Shown one piece after another: positions 1-8,770 of a stretch of 64,000 bases of DNA. The notes under the pieces were generated by a model. That model was not told where the DNA came from. It saw only the letters and a program-made list of their open reading frames with translations, and did no database searches. The translations under genes were made by a program, and so were the position numbers. Numbering within the stretch: the first letter of the stretch is position 1; the number at the start of each line of letters is the position of its first letter. The DNA comes from an uncultured Eubacteriales bacterium (lineage in GTDB: Bacteria > Bacillota > Clostridia > Christensenellales > CAG-138): contig UQGA01000002.1 in assembly GCA_900540495.1 (NCBI GenBank), positions 105,704 to 169,703 of the forward strand, read 5' to 3'.

Positions 1-439
1 GCGTGCGCTGCAACACTGCCGCACGCGACGGCGACACCTCGTTGGCCACGAGCAACCCCGTGTTGCGCAGCGACGCGGCAATCTGTCCCGCCTTGCCGCC
101 GGGGGCGGCGCACAGGTCCAGCACGGCCTCGCCGGGCTGCACGCCCAACATCGTTACGGGCACCTGCGCCGACGGCTCCTGCATGTAGAACAGGCCCGCC
201 GCATGGGCGGGGTGCCGGCCGGGGCGGATGCCGTCGGGCAGGAAATAGGCGTCCGGCGCGACGCCGCATGATGCGAGCGGCGCGCCGAGCAGCCCGGCGA
301 GCGCGTCGGCCGTGGTTTTGAGCGTGTTGACCCGCAGCGCGCGGCGCGACGGCCGCTCCATGGCGGACAGATATGCGGCAAATCCTTCCGCGCCCAGCTG
401 CGAATGCATCCGGTCAAGATACGCCTGCGGCAGATCCAT
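1..439 (-). CDS. RsmF/YebU-type rRNA cytosine-C5 methyltransferase (5' part, cut by window edge)
   Basis: Translating the minus strand from the ATG at 439 gives about 146 residues of a NOL1/NOP2/Sun-family RNA m5C methyltransferase. The N-terminal part has the RVNTLK motif typical of RsmB/RsmF. Further on come MQEPSA and the SAM-binding motif I, LDLCAAPGGK, around residue 112. The family methylates cytosine C5 in 16S rRNA with S-adenosylmethionine. The catalytic cysteines lie beyond the left edge and cannot be checked. A run of G just upstream (TAGGGGGGAT) serves as ribosome binding site. It lies 11 bp downstream of the acetyltransferase gene and is probably cotranscribed with it. RsmF is favoured over RsmB because there is no N-terminal NusB-like domain. 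Confidence 0.85.
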   Translation of the reverse strand, partial: MDLPQAYLDRMHSQLGAEGFAAYLSAMERPSRRALRVNTLKTTADALAGLLGAPLASCGVAPDAYFLPDGIRPGRHPAHAAGLFYMQEPSAQVPVTMLGVQPGEAVLDLCAAPGGKAGQIAASLRNTGLLVANEVSPSRAAVLQRT

Positions 440-450
440 GCGCATCCCCC

Positions 451-1026
451 CTACAGTTCGCGGATAACCCGGGCGGGGTTGCCCGCGACCACCGTGTTTG
501 CCGGCACATCGCGCGTGACGACGGCGCCCGCTCCAATTACGCTGTTGTCGCCGACGGTCACGCCCGGCAGCAGGATGGCGGCAGCGCCGATCCATACGTT
601 TTTTCCCAGCACGATGGGGCGCGATATGGTTGTCCGCCGCCCGGCGGGATCGAGCGCGTGGCTGGTTGTGATCCGGTTTACATTCGGGCCGACGAACGCA
701 TGGTCGCCAATGGCGATGCCGCCGCGATCCATGAACATGCAACACGAGTTGATGAACACATTTTTCCCGACGCGGATGTTCCGGCCGAATCCGGCATAAA
801 AGGGCGTGTAGATGCGCAGCGTCTCTTCGGGGGCCGTGCCGGTCAGGCGCGCGAACAGCTCGCGCACACGCGCAGGCGGCTGGCAGCCCGCGTTCATCTC
901 GGCGCAGATGCGGTGCGCCTCTTCGATGATCGCATCGATCACGCCATAGTCCGGGTCATCCAGCGAGACGGGATACCCGGCGCGGTCGCGCGCAAGGATC
1001 CCCATGGGGATATGCGGTTGCTCCAC
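451..1026 (-). CDS. Sugar O-acetyltransferase, maltose/galactoside acetyltransferase family
   Basis: A 191-residue protein with a short helical N-terminus (residues 1-60) and a left-handed beta-helix made of hexapeptide repeats (about 75-185). The hallmark of this family is visible: NRITTSHALDP carries the catalytic histidine, followed by IGAAAILLPGVTVGDNSVIGAGAVVT and VAGNPAR. These enzymes move acetyl from acetyl-CoA to the 6-hydroxyl of sugars. The start is a GTG at 1026, chosen because GGAGG lies 8 nt upstream; the internal ATG at residue 8 has no such signal. It is the first gene of a short minus-strand operon with the methyltransferase. The real sugar substrate cannot be read from sequence. 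Confidence 0.88.
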   Translation of the reverse strand: MEQPHIPMGILARDRAGYPVSLDDPDYGVIDAIIEEAHRICAEMNAGCQPPARVRELFARLTGTAPEETLRIYTPFYAGFGRNIRVGKNVFINSCCMFMDRGGIAIGDHAFVGPNVNRITTSHALDPAGRRTTISRPIVLGKNVWIGAAAILLPGVTVGDNSVIGAGAVVTRDVPANTVVAGNPARVIREL

Positions 1027-1100
1027 CTGTCAATCCTCCGTTTTCGTTGCGGCTGGGCGGGCAAAGCGGCGCGGTATCTGCGCGTTTCCCTACCGCTCAC

Positions 1101-1129
1101 AGTATAGCATACCGCCCTTCCCCTGCAAA
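1101..1129 (-). promoter_or_regulatory. Sigma-A-like promoter of the acetyltransferase operon
   Basis: Read on the minus strand, a -35 element TTTGCA (1124-1129) and a -10 element TATACT (1101-1106) are separated by 17 bp. The -10 box lies about 75 nt upstream of the GTG start at 1026. It is divergent from the ABC operon promoter near 1200. Confidence 0.5.
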
Positions 1130-1198
1130 GTTTTACGCCACGTTTTCCCGTATTTACAAAAAGTTCATAAATTGCTTACATCTGCCGCGCAACCCGGA

Positions 1199-1227
1199 TG
1201 CTATAGTATGAGTGTTATTATTAACAC
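1199..1227 (+). promoter_or_regulatory. Extended -10 promoter and inverted-repeat operator of the ABC operon
   Basis: TGC-TATAGT (1199-1207) is an extended -10 element with no good -35. Right after it is a perfect inverted repeat, GTGTTA-TTAT-TAACAC (1212-1227), which would cover the transcription start. Such placement is typical of a repressor operator; GntR/YtrA-type or PadR-type regulators often control export ABC operons. No regulator gene lies nearby, so the partner is unknown. Confidence 0.5.
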
Positions 1228-1281
1228 AACATTTTGTGTCTGAAAGTCATTGGCGACTCAGGATACGGGGGTATGGCGCGT

Positions 1282-2052
1282 ATGGAGCAACAGCCGCTGA
1301 TCGCGGTGCGCGAGGCAAAAAAGGTCTATCGGGTGGGCAGCGTGGACGTGCATGCGCTGCGCGGCGTCAACCTCACGATCGAAGCGGGGGAGCTGTGCTG
1401 TATCCTTGGCCGCTCCGGTTCGGGCAAGAGTACGTTGCTCAATGTGCTGGCCGGCCTTGAACATGTGACTTCCGGAGAGCTGATCGTCGCCGGCAGGCGC
1501 CTTGAGCGCATGAATCAGAGCGAGCTGATCCGCTTCCGGCAGCAGCACGTCGGGTTTATCTTCCAATCCTTCAACCTCATGCCGTATTATAACGCGCTTG
1601 AAAACGTCGCGTTCCCGCTGGCGTTTCGCGGCGTGCCCACGTATCGGCGCAACCGCCTGGCGGCGGATATGCTGAGGCTCGTCGGGCTGGAGACGCACAT
1701 GAAGCACAAGCCTTCGCAGATGAGCGGCGGGCAGCAGCAGCGCGTGGGCATTGCGCGCGCGTTGGTGACGGACCCGGAGATCGTGTTTGCCGACGAGCCG
1801 ACCGGCAACCTCGATTCCACGACGTCCGACGAGGTCATGCAGGTGATCTGCCGCATTCTGCGCGAGAAGGGGAAGACGCTCATCATGGTCACGCACGATG
1901 CGAACATGGCCGCTTATGCGGACAAGGTCGTTCATTTGCTTGACGGCCGGATTGTGGACGTCCGGCGGCAGGCGCCGATGGGCGCCCCGGCGGACGCAGC
2001 GCAGCCGGAGGCGGCCGATAAGGAAACGGATCAGGAGGAACAGGGAGCATGA
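1282..2052 (+). CDS. ABC transporter ATP-binding protein, MacB/LolD type
   Basis: A 256-residue ATPase with Walker A GRSGSGKST (near residue 42), Q-loop QSFNLMPYYN, signature MSGGQQQRVGIARAL and Walker B VFADEPTGNLDS, the latter diagnostic of the MacB/LolD/FtsE branch. It powers the permease at 3698-4981. ATG 1282 is chosen because the run ACGGGGG lies about 10 nt upstream; an in-frame ATG at 1273 sits too close to it, and upstream TTG/GTG codons lack a binding site. The tail after residue 230 is acidic and not conserved. It overlaps the next gene by 4 bp (ATGA), showing translational coupling in a three-gene operon. Confidence 0.93.
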   Translation: MEQQPLIAVREAKKVYRVGSVDVHALRGVNLTIEAGELCCILGRSGSGKSTLLNVLAGLEHVTSGELIVAGRRLERMNQSELIRFRQQHVGFIFQSFNLMPYYNALENVAFPLAFRGVPTYRRNRLAADMLRLVGLETHMKHKPSQMSGGQQQRVGIARALVTDPEIVFADEPTGNLDSTTSDEVMQVICRILREKGKTLIMVTHDANMAAYADKVVHLLDGRIVDVRRQAPMGAPADAAQPEAADKETDQEEQGA

Positions 2053-3701
2053 AACGCAAATGGTTGACAGGGGCAAAGGCGCGGCGGCTGCTTGCGTTGC
2101 TGCTCGGCGCGATGCTGCTGGCGGGTTGCTTTGGCACGGCGCTGGCAGAGGATGAGGACCTGCCCGACGAGCCGGTAAGCGGCTCAGAACCCGTGGACGT
2201 ACCGACGTTAACGCCTACGCCGTCCCCTACGCCAAGTCCTACCCCGACGACGATCCATGTGGTGCTCGTATCGCCTACGCCGCAGGCCGGGGACGACGGG
2301 CAACCGGACGGCGGCGGGGAAGAGGAGCCTGCGCCCGAGCCGGATGCAGGCGGGGAGCGCGTCGAATTGTCCCGGTGGCTGGGCGGCAAGCAGGAGAACG
2401 GCGAGGTTCCGGCGCTCAATGGCGAGCGTGGCGGCAAGCTCACGATCACGCTGCCCCTGGTCGCGCGATATGACCTTGCGGACGTGGAGATCGAGCCGGT
2501 CTACAGCACGAGCCTCGACAGCTTCCCGTTCGTGCTGCCCACGATGTCCCTCGCTGTCAAAAAGGCGGAGGACCCGAACGGCGGCGGCACCGGCGCTCTG
2601 GCGGCGGGCGAATGCTGGCAGGTCGTGTACAAGGACCTCACGTTCAGCAACGACATCACCAAGGGCGTCAAGCAGGTGGATTTTCAGGTGCGCTATACCT
2701 ATCAGGGCGTGCGCGCGGAGGAGACCATCAGCGTGTTCGTCAACGTTACCAAGGGCGTTTCCACGGGCGGCGGTGGCGGCGGGGTCACGTTCCGTTCGCA
2801 GCCGAAACTGATCGTGGAGAAGTATTCGCTCGATACCGATCGGCTTTATGCGGGCGAGCCGTTTGAGCTGACGCTCGAACTGCGCAACACTTCGCCCGAC
2901 GAGGCGATCAAAAACATCCAGCTTCACATGAGCGAGGAGACGGGCGTTGTGCTGCCCGCGGAGAACGGGAGCAACACCATCTATATCAGGGAAATCGAGA
3001 AGGAGGGGCTGTCCGTCGTCAAGGTACGGCTCCAGGCGGCGCCGGACGCGGAGGCGAAGGCGTATGCGCTTTCCCTCTCGTTCAGCTATGACGGCGTGTC
3101 GAGCAAGCAGGCGTATACCGCCGAGGAATCGATCACGCTCCCGGTCCAGCAGCGCATTCGCATCAAGTGCGACGATCCGCTCGTGTACGACGAGCCGTGG
3201 GTGGGGCAGACGATCGCCGTGGGCGTGTCGCTCTACAACATGGGGCGATCCACCGTGTACAACTGTATGGTCGGCGTAGAGGGCGAGGGTCTCTCCCTGC
3301 CGGAGACGTACTTTGGCGGCAATGTCGCAAGCGGCGGTACGCTGCGCGCCGAATTTGACGTGCAGACGGATGTGGCCGGCGACATCGCGGGGACGGTCGT
3401 CATCACGTACGAGGATGTATACGGCGAGCAGATGGAGGAGCGGCTGCCCCTGCCGCTGCTGGTAAATGAACCGATCGTCATCGATCCCGTACCCGGTATG
3501 GACGGCGTGATCGACGGGACGGGGGCCGATCTGCCCGCTGTGGACGGCTATCCGGCCATGGGCGGCGCGGACGGCATGGCGGACGGGGGTGGCGTCGCCT
3601 GGTACTGGTGGGCGCTGGCCATCGCGGCCGTCGCCGCCGGCGTCGTGGTGCTCGGCGTGCGGCGGCACAGGGCGCGCAAGAAGGAGCTGGAGGCGCTATG
3701 A
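2049..3701 (+). CDS. Secreted, membrane-anchored CARDB/S-layer-like accessory protein of the ABC exporter
   Basis: A 550-residue extracytoplasmic protein. It begins with a basic N-terminus and hydrophobic segment ending in LLAGC, a possible lipobox, although cleavage at ALAE as an ordinary signal peptide is equally possible. A linker of TPTPSPTPSPTPT (residues 58-70) is followed by immunoglobulin-like beta domains resembling the COG1361/NEW3-CARDB class, a GGGGGG linker near 240, and a C-terminal transmembrane helix (about 517-540) with a RRHRARKK tail. It sits between ATPase and permease, overlapping each by 4 bp. It takes the place of the MacA-like adaptor in Gram-positive MacB systems and probably binds the substrate or cell wall. 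Cargo unknown. Confidence 0.75.
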   Translation: MKRKWLTGAKARRLLALLLGAMLLAGCFGTALAEDEDLPDEPVSGSEPVDVPTLTPTPSPTPSPTPTTIHVVLVSPTPQAGDDGQPDGGGEEEPAPEPDAGGERVELSRWLGGKQENGEVPALNGERGGKLTITLPLVARYDLADVEIEPVYSTSLDSFPFVLPTMSLAVKKAEDPNGGGTGALAAGECWQVVYKDLTFSNDITKGVKQVDFQVRYTYQGVRAEETISVFVNVTKGVSTGGGGGGVTFRSQPKLIVEKYSLDTDRLYAGEPFELTLELRNTSPDEAIKNIQLHMSEETGVVLPAENGSNTIYIREIEKEGLSVVKVRLQAAPDAEAKAYALSLSFSYDGVSSKQAYTAEESITLPVQQRIRIKCDDPLVYDEPWVGQTIAVGVSLYNMGRSTVYNCMVGVEGEGLSLPETYFGGNVASGGTLRAEFDVQTDVAGDIAGTVVITYEDVYGEQMEERLPLPLLVNEPIVIDPVPGMDGVIDGTGADLPAVDGYPAMGGADGMADGGGVAWYWWALAIAAVAAGVVVLGVRRHRARKKELEAL

Positions 3702-4981
3702 GGCTTTGCGATCTGCTCTCGATCGCGTTTTTGAACCTGTGGCGGCGCAAGCTGCGCGCGTTTCTGACCGTGCTCGGCATGACGATCGGCGTGGCGTCGA
3801 TCGTGGTCATGGTATCGCTCGGCATCGGCATCCGCGAGGCGACGATCCAGAGCTTTGCGGGCACCGGCAGCCTGACGTTGATTCAGGTCAACTCCTGGTC
3901 GTACGTGGACATGGGGGATGGCACGGGGACGAGCCGCGAAACGGAGCTGAACAGGCAGAGCGTCGAGGCGTTCAAACAGATTCCGGGCGTGCGCGCGGTC
4001 ATGCCGATGGTCGAAACGTACGGGCTGCTCAAGAGCGGCCGGTACGTGTCGGATGTGAACATCCTCGGCGTGGAGGCGGAGCTGGCCGCGGAGTTTGACC
4101 TCACGCTTGGCGAGGGCGTCTATCCGGAGGCCCGGCGTGGCAGCACCAAGGAGATGGTCGTGGGCAGCTACGTGCTGCAATGGTTCCGGGACCCGAACAC
4201 CGGCAAGCAGGCCGTCGACCGGGACGGGAATCCGCGCGTCGAGCTGGACGACCGCTTCCAGCTCACGTTCGACTACAACAACGTCTACCAGTCCGGCGGC
4301 GAGAGCATGGAGCCGAGGGGTTCGATGTACAAGATCGAGATGGTCGGGCGCATGCAGGACGAGGGCAACTATTCCTATTATTGCCTGATGGAGATGGAGA
4401 CGCTCGAGGAGCTCATCAAGGACAACAAGGATTATGTGGGCGGCGGCAAGGGGACCTACAACCAGGTGCTCGTCAAGTGCAACGAGCTCGAGGACGTCAA
4501 GGCCGTCAAGACGCAGATCGAGAACATGGGCTACGGCACGTACAGCGCGCAGGACGCCGTGGAGATGGCGGAGGAGCAGACGGCGCGCATCCAGTACCTG
4601 CTCGGCGCCATCGGCGGCGTTTCGCTGCTCGTGGCGGCCATCGGCATCATCAACACGATGATGATGAGCATTTATGAGCGCACCAGGGAGATCGGTATCA
4701 TCAAGGTGCTGGGCTGCCGCATGAGCAATATCGCGGGCATGTTCCTCGCCGAGTCGGCGTTCATCGGCCTGTTCGGCGGCGCGCTCGGCCTTGGCGTGTC
4801 CTTCGGCCTCGGGCTGCTGCTCAACGCCGCGCTCGCCTCCTCCGGGCTTACGAGCGTGATCCCGCTGTATCTGGCCGTGGGCGCGGTGGCTTTTTCCGTG
4901 CTTGTCGGCCTGCTGGCCGGGCTGTATCCGGCCGTGCGCGCCATGCGGTTGAGCCCGCTGGCAGCCATCCGCAACGAGTGA
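3698..4981 (+). CDS. ABC transporter permease, MacB/FtsX type
   Basis: A 427-residue permease with the standard MacB layout. A transmembrane helix near residues 22-42 follows the conserved NLWRRKLRAFLTVLGMTIGV segment. A large extracytoplasmic MacB periplasmic-core domain occupies about 45-300. A C-terminal FtsX domain has three helices, starting at IGGVSLLVAAIGIINTMMMS and ending in GLYPAVRAMRLSPLAAIR, the usual FtsX terminus. It works as a mechanotransmitter with the ATPase at 1282-2052. It is the last gene of the operon, overlapping its predecessor by ATGA. Substrate cannot be predicted. Confidence 0.93.
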   Translation: MRLCDLLSIAFLNLWRRKLRAFLTVLGMTIGVASIVVMVSLGIGIREATIQSFAGTGSLTLIQVNSWSYVDMGDGTGTSRETELNRQSVEAFKQIPGVRAVMPMVETYGLLKSGRYVSDVNILGVEAELAAEFDLTLGEGVYPEARRGSTKEMVVGSYVLQWFRDPNTGKQAVDRDGNPRVELDDRFQLTFDYNNVYQSGGESMEPRGSMYKIEMVGRMQDEGNYSYYCLMEMETLEELIKDNKDYVGGGKGTYNQVLVKCNELEDVKAVKTQIENMGYGTYSAQDAVEMAEEQTARIQYLLGAIGGVSLLVAAIGIINTMMMSIYERTREIGIIKVLGCRMSNIAGMFLAESAFIGLFGGALGLGVSFGLGLLLNAALASSGLTSVIPLYLAVGAVAFSVLVGLLAGLYPAVRAMRLSPLAAIRNE

Positions 4982-5125
4982 CGCCTGCGGGCGGCCAGCG
5001 GGGCGGAGCTCCGTTCGGCCGTCCGTTTCCCATCTTTTCCTTTTCCCGATTGCGCTAAAAACTGTGGCGTTTTTTCGCCCGCTGTTGTATGATAAAAGGA
5101 ATCAGGCGAATATGGAGGATTTTCC

Positions 5126-5401
5126 ATGAAAAAAGCGATTGTCACCGTCATCGGGCACGACCGCGTGGGGATCATTGCGCGCGTGAGCACGTTGCTGGCC
5201 GAATACGGGGTGAACGTGCTGGACATCAGCCAGACGGTCATGAACGAGTATTTTACGATGGTCATGCTGGCGGATGTGCAGGGCTGTACGACCGACTTTT
5301 CGACGCTGCGGGACGCGCTGGTGCATTTGGGCGAGGAGATGGCGCTTTCCATCCGCATCCAGCACGAGGACATCTTCAACGCCATGCATGCGGTGAACTG
5401 A
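5126..5401 (+). CDS. ACT domain protein (UPF0237 family)
   Basis: A 91-residue protein formed almost entirely by ACT-like folds. It starts [20 protein letters not shown] and contains the [16 protein letters not shown] segment conserved in the UPF0237/GcvR-related family. The domain normally binds amino acids as a regulatory ligand. GGAGG is 8 nt upstream of the ATG. The next gene, a UPF0210 protein, starts 1 bp after the stop; this pairing is conserved in many Firmicutes, so the ACT protein probably senses a ligand for it. Ligand and pathway are unknown. Confidence 0.9.
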   Translation: MKKAIVTVIGHDRVGIIARVSTLLAEYGVNVLDISQTVMNEYFTMVMLADVQGCTTDFSTLRDALVHLGEEMALSIRIQHEDIFNAMHAVN

Positions 5402-5402
5402 T

Positions 5403-6761
5403 ATGCAGAACCAGAGGGAGATTCTTGAAACCGTCCGCATGATCGAACAGCAGCATCTCGACATTCGGACGATCACGATGGGCATTTCGCTGTACGATTG
5501 CGCCGACGCCGATCCGAAGGCTGCCTGCCGCAAGATCTACGACAAGGTGACGCGTATGGCGGGGCAGCTTGTGCGCACGGGCGAGGCGATCGAAACCGAG
5601 TACGGCATTCCGATCGTCAACAAGCGCGTGGCCGTTACCCCGGTGGCGGAGGTGGCGGCGGCGTCGGCGACGGTGGACTACGTGCCGTTTGCGGAGGCGC
5701 TCGACCGGGCGGCCGAGACGCTCGGCGTCAATTTTATCGGCGGGTTTTCCGCGCTCGTACAAAAGGGCATGACCGAGGCGGACCGCCGCCTCATCTCCGG
5801 CATCCCGGAGGCGCTGGCGGTGACGGAGCGCGTTTGCTCTTCGGTCAACGTCGCCTCCACGCGCGCCGGCATCAACATGGACGCCGTTGCGTGGATGGGC
5901 CGCATCATCAAGGCGACGGCGCGCCGGACGGAGGCGCGCGGCGGGTTCGGCTGCGCCAAGCTCGTCGTGTTTGCCAATGCCGTGGAGGACAATCCGTTCA
6001 TGGCGGGCGCGTTCCATGGCGCCGGCGAGCCGGAGTGCTGCATCAACGTGGGCGTATCCGGCCCCGGCGTGGTCAAGACCGCGCTTGAACAGGTGCGCGG
6101 CGAACCGTTCGACGTGGTGGCCGAAACCGTGAAGAAGACGGCGTTCCGCATCACGCGCATGGGCCAGCTCGTGGCGCGCGTGGCGGCGGAACGGCTGGGC
6201 GTGCCGTTCGGCATCGTCGACCTGTCGCTCGCGCCGACCCCGGCGGTGGGCGATTCCGTGGCCTATATTCTTGAGGAGATGGGGCTCGAGCGCGCAGGCG
6301 CCCCGGGCACCACGGCGGCGCTGGCGCTGCTCAACGATGCGGTGAAGAAGGGCGGCGTCATGGCGTCCGGCCATGTGGGCGGACTTTCCGGCGCGTTCAT
6401 CCCGGTCAGCGAGGACGCCGGCATGATCGAGGCGGCGCGCAGCGGCGCGTTGACGATCGAAAAACTCGAGGCCATGACGTGCGTCTGCTCGGTCGGCATC
6501 GATATGGTGGCAGTGCCGGGCGCAACCAGCGCGGACACGATTGCCGGCATCATTGCGGACGAGGCGGCCATCGGCATGATCAACCAGAAGACGACGGCCG
6601 TGCGCATCATCCCGGTCCCCGGCAAGGACGTGGGCGATACGGTCGCCTACGGCGGCCTGCTCGGCACCGCGCCGGTCATGCGCGTCAACGGGTGCGACAA
6701 TGCGGCGTTCATCGCCCGCGGCGGCCGCATCCCGGCGCCGATTCACAGCCTGCGCAACTGA
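5403..6761 (+). CDS. UPF0210 (PFL) family protein
   Basis: A 452-residue protein of the UPF0210/DUF711 family, related in fold to pyruvate formate-lyase/ribonucleotide-reductase barrels but lacking known activity. Recognisable conserved segments include RTITMGISL near the N-terminus, [42 protein letters not shown] and [11 protein letters not shown]. Length is normal for the family. There is no good ribosome binding site of its own; it starts one base after the ACT gene stop and is probably translated by coupling. Biochemical function is undetermined. Confidence 0.92.
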   Translation: MQNQREILETVRMIEQQHLDIRTITMGISLYDCADADPKAACRKIYDKVTRMAGQLVRTGEAIETEYGIPIVNKRVAVTPVAEVAAASATVDYVPFAEALDRAAETLGVNFIGGFSALVQKGMTEADRRLISGIPEALAVTERVCSSVNVASTRAGINMDAVAWMGRIIKATARRTEARGGFGCAKLVVFANAVEDNPFMAGAFHGAGEPECCINVGVSGPGVVKTALEQVRGEPFDVVAETVKKTAFRITRMGQLVARVAAERLGVPFGIVDLSLAPTPAVGDSVAYILEEMGLERAGAPGTTAALALLNDAVKKGGVMASGHVGGLSGAFIPVSEDAGMIEAARSGALTIEKLEAMTCVCSVGIDMVAVPGATSADTIAGIIADEAAIGMINQKTTAVRIIPVPGKDVGDTVAYGGLLGTAPVMRVNGCDNAAFIARGGRIPAPIHSLRN

Positions 6762-6786
6762 GGCGCGGGGAGGGGAAGAAGCGGAT

Positions 6787-7344
6787 ATGGAACAAGGTTT
6801 TTACGTCGATCCCGTGCTGTACGAGGGCAGGCCGCAGAACCCGACCGGGCGTGAAGCGCGCGAGCTGGCCGTCTATGACCTGCTCGACCGGCTGGGCGTC
6901 GCCTATGCGCGTGCCGATCACGACCCGGCCATGACCATCGCCGACTGCGGCGCCGTGGACCGGCTGCTCGGCGTGGCCATGTGCAAGAACCTGTTCCTGT
7001 GCAACGCGCAGCGCACGGCGTTCTACCTGCTGCTGCTGCCGGGGACCAAGCCGTTTCGCACGAAGGACCTCTCGCGCCAGATCGGCTCGGCGCGCCTGTC
7101 CTTTGCCGATGCTGCGCATATGGAGGAATACCTGGATATTTTGCCGGGCGCCGTGTCCGTCATGGGCCTGATGAACGATACCGGCGGGCATGTCCGCCTG
7201 CTCATCGACCGGGATGTGACGGAGGCGCCGTACATCGGCTGCCATCCGTGCGTGAACACATCCAGCCTGCGCATCCGCACGCCGGATCTGCTCGGGCGGT
7301 TTTTGCCGCACGTGGGACATGCCCCCACGTTTGTCACGCTCTGA
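6787..7344 (+). CDS. ProX/YbaK-type prolyl-tRNA deacylase (PrdX-like)
   Basis: A 185-residue protein of the YbaK/aminoacyl-tRNA-synthetase-associated superfamily. The closest match by motif is PrdX/ProXp, the free-standing editing domain that hydrolyses mischarged Ala-tRNA(Pro) or Cys-tRNA(Pro). It shows the early HDPAMTIAD segment, CKNLFLCN, a G-T-K-P-F substrate-loop motif, LPGAVSVMGLMND and the terminal IGCHPCVNTSSLRI. GGGGAGGGGAAG precedes the ATG by 8 nt, which fixes the start over upstream in-frame codons. It lies 25 bp after UPF0210. In some clostridia PrdX is linked to proline reductase, but no such genes are here, so a general quality-control role is more likely. Confidence 0.87.
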   Translation: MEQGFYVDPVLYEGRPQNPTGREARELAVYDLLDRLGVAYARADHDPAMTIADCGAVDRLLGVAMCKNLFLCNAQRTAFYLLLLPGTKPFRTKDLSRQIGSARLSFADAAHMEEYLDILPGAVSVMGLMNDTGGHVRLLIDRDVTEAPYIGCHPCVNTSSLRIRTPDLLGRFLPHVGHAPTFVTL

Positions 7345-7466
7345 ACGAACCGGGCCGAACGGCCAGCCCTCTTGGGAATACCGGCCAACGGTTCGGCTCT
7401 CCGGCCACAGGGATACGGGGAGACGGAGCGAAGACGGCGCGACTGCGCCGGGAAACGGAGGAAGCC

Positions 7467-8726
7467 ATGCGGGAAAACGAACGGACGGACCCGGCCCTGC
7501 TGGCCGCAAAGGAACGCGAGTATGCAAAGCTGCTCGTCGAGGTGGGGCTGAACCTGCAGCCGGGACAGCCGCTGGTCATCTCCTGCCCGGTGGACGCGGC
7601 GCCCTTTGCACGCCTGTGCGCGGCGGCCGCCTATGCGGCGGGCTGTGCGCGCGTAGAGATGGAGTGGCGGGACGACGCGCTCACGCGCCTGCGATACCTG
7701 CATGCGGACGACCCGGTGTTCGACGTCTGCCCGATGTGGCGACGCGCGTTCCGGCTGGACAATCTGCACGACGGGGCGGCGTTTCTCTCCATCCATGCGG
7801 ACGATCCGGCGGCGCTTGCCGGCGTGGATGCGGCCCGCATCGCGCGGGCCAACCGCGCTGCGGGCGAGGCGCTGCGCGAGTTCCGGGAGGCGACTGCGGG
7901 CAACCGCGTGCAGTGGTGCGTGGCGTCGGTGCCGACGCCGGCATGGGCGGCCGTCGTGTTCCCGAACGCTTCGGCGAAGGAGGGCGTGGCGCGGCTCTAT
8001 GAGCGGATCTTTGAAGCCGTGCGCGTGCGCGGCGACGGCAACGCCCCGGCTGCGTGGCGCGCGCATCTGGACCGGCTGGCGCGCGTGCGAGACCGGCTCA
8101 ACGCGCTTTCCCTGCGCGCGCTGCGCTATCGCAATGCGCTTGGCACGGATCTGACCGTCGAGTTGCCAGAGGGGCATTTCTTTGTCGGCGGCGCAGAGCG
8201 CACCACGGGCGGCGTGCCGTTTGTGGCGAACATGCCCACCGAGGAACTGTTCACCGCGCCAAAGCGCGACGGGGTGAACGGCCGCGCGGTCGGTTCGCTG
8301 CCGCTTGTGCTGGACGGCAACGTCGTGCGCGGCTTTGCGCTGACGTTTGAAAACGGGCGCATCGTTCGCGTGGAGGCGGAGGAGGGGCAGGCGCTGCTCG
8401 AGAGGGCGATCGCGCTGGACGACGGAGCGGCGTATCTTGGGGAGGCGGCGCTCGTGCCGTTCGACTCCCCCATCGCGCAGATGGGCACGCTGTTTTACAA
8501 CACCCTGTTCGACGAGAATGCCGCCTGCCACTTTGCGTTCGGCGACGCGTATCCCTGTATTGCGGGAGGCGATGCGATGGATGCGGCGCAGCGGCTGGAG
8601 CACGGGCTCAATGTGTCCGTGACGCACGTGGATTTCATGATCGGCACGGCCGACCTGTCCGTTACCGGCATATTGCCGGATGGCGGCGAAACGATCATCC
8701 TGCGGGACGGGGTCTTTGCCCTGTAA
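7467..8726 (+). CDS. M29 family aminopeptidase (AmpS/PepS type)
   Basis: A 419-residue metallo-aminopeptidase of family M29, a two-domain enzyme releasing N-terminal amino acids in the cytoplasm. Metal ligands typical of the family can be located: the glutamate in NMPTEELF, the glutamate in YLGEAALVP, the histidine in ACHFAFGDAY and the histidine/aspartate in VTHVDFMIG. Length is normal. The start ATG at 7467 has GGAGG 4 nt upstream; there is no signal peptide. It is 122 bp after the tRNA deacylase gene, with no clear promoter in between. Confidence 0.93.
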   Translation: MRENERTDPALLAAKEREYAKLLVEVGLNLQPGQPLVISCPVDAAPFARLCAAAAYAAGCARVEMEWRDDALTRLRYLHADDPVFDVCPMWRRAFRLDNLHDGAAFLSIHADDPAALAGVDAARIARANRAAGEALREFREATAGNRVQWCVASVPTPAWAAVVFPNASAKEGVARLYERIFEAVRVRGDGNAPAAWRAHLDRLARVRDRLNALSLRALRYRNALGTDLTVELPEGHFFVGGAERTTGGVPFVANMPTEELFTAPKRDGVNGRAVGSLPLVLDGNVVRGFALTFENGRIVRVEAEEGQALLERAIALDDGAAYLGEAALVPFDSPIAQMGTLFYNTLFDENAACHFAFGDAYPCIAGGDAMDAAQRLEHGLNVSVTHVDFMIGTADLSVTGILPDGGETIILRDGVFAL

Positions 8727-8770
8727 GGAAGGCGCGCCCGGCAAAGGATCAAGAGGAGGGGGACATACAC

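Noticed and set aside
4982..5040. A terminator after the MacB-type permease gene
   Set aside because: Nested short complementary segments (CGGCC...GGCCG and GGAGCTCC) are present, but the stem is broken and the T-run is interrupted by C.
5041..5100. A promoter for the ACT gene (TATGAT at 5088-5093)
   Set aside because: The -10 is acceptable but no -35 lies at 16-18 bp and there is no extended -10, so I did not list it as a feature.
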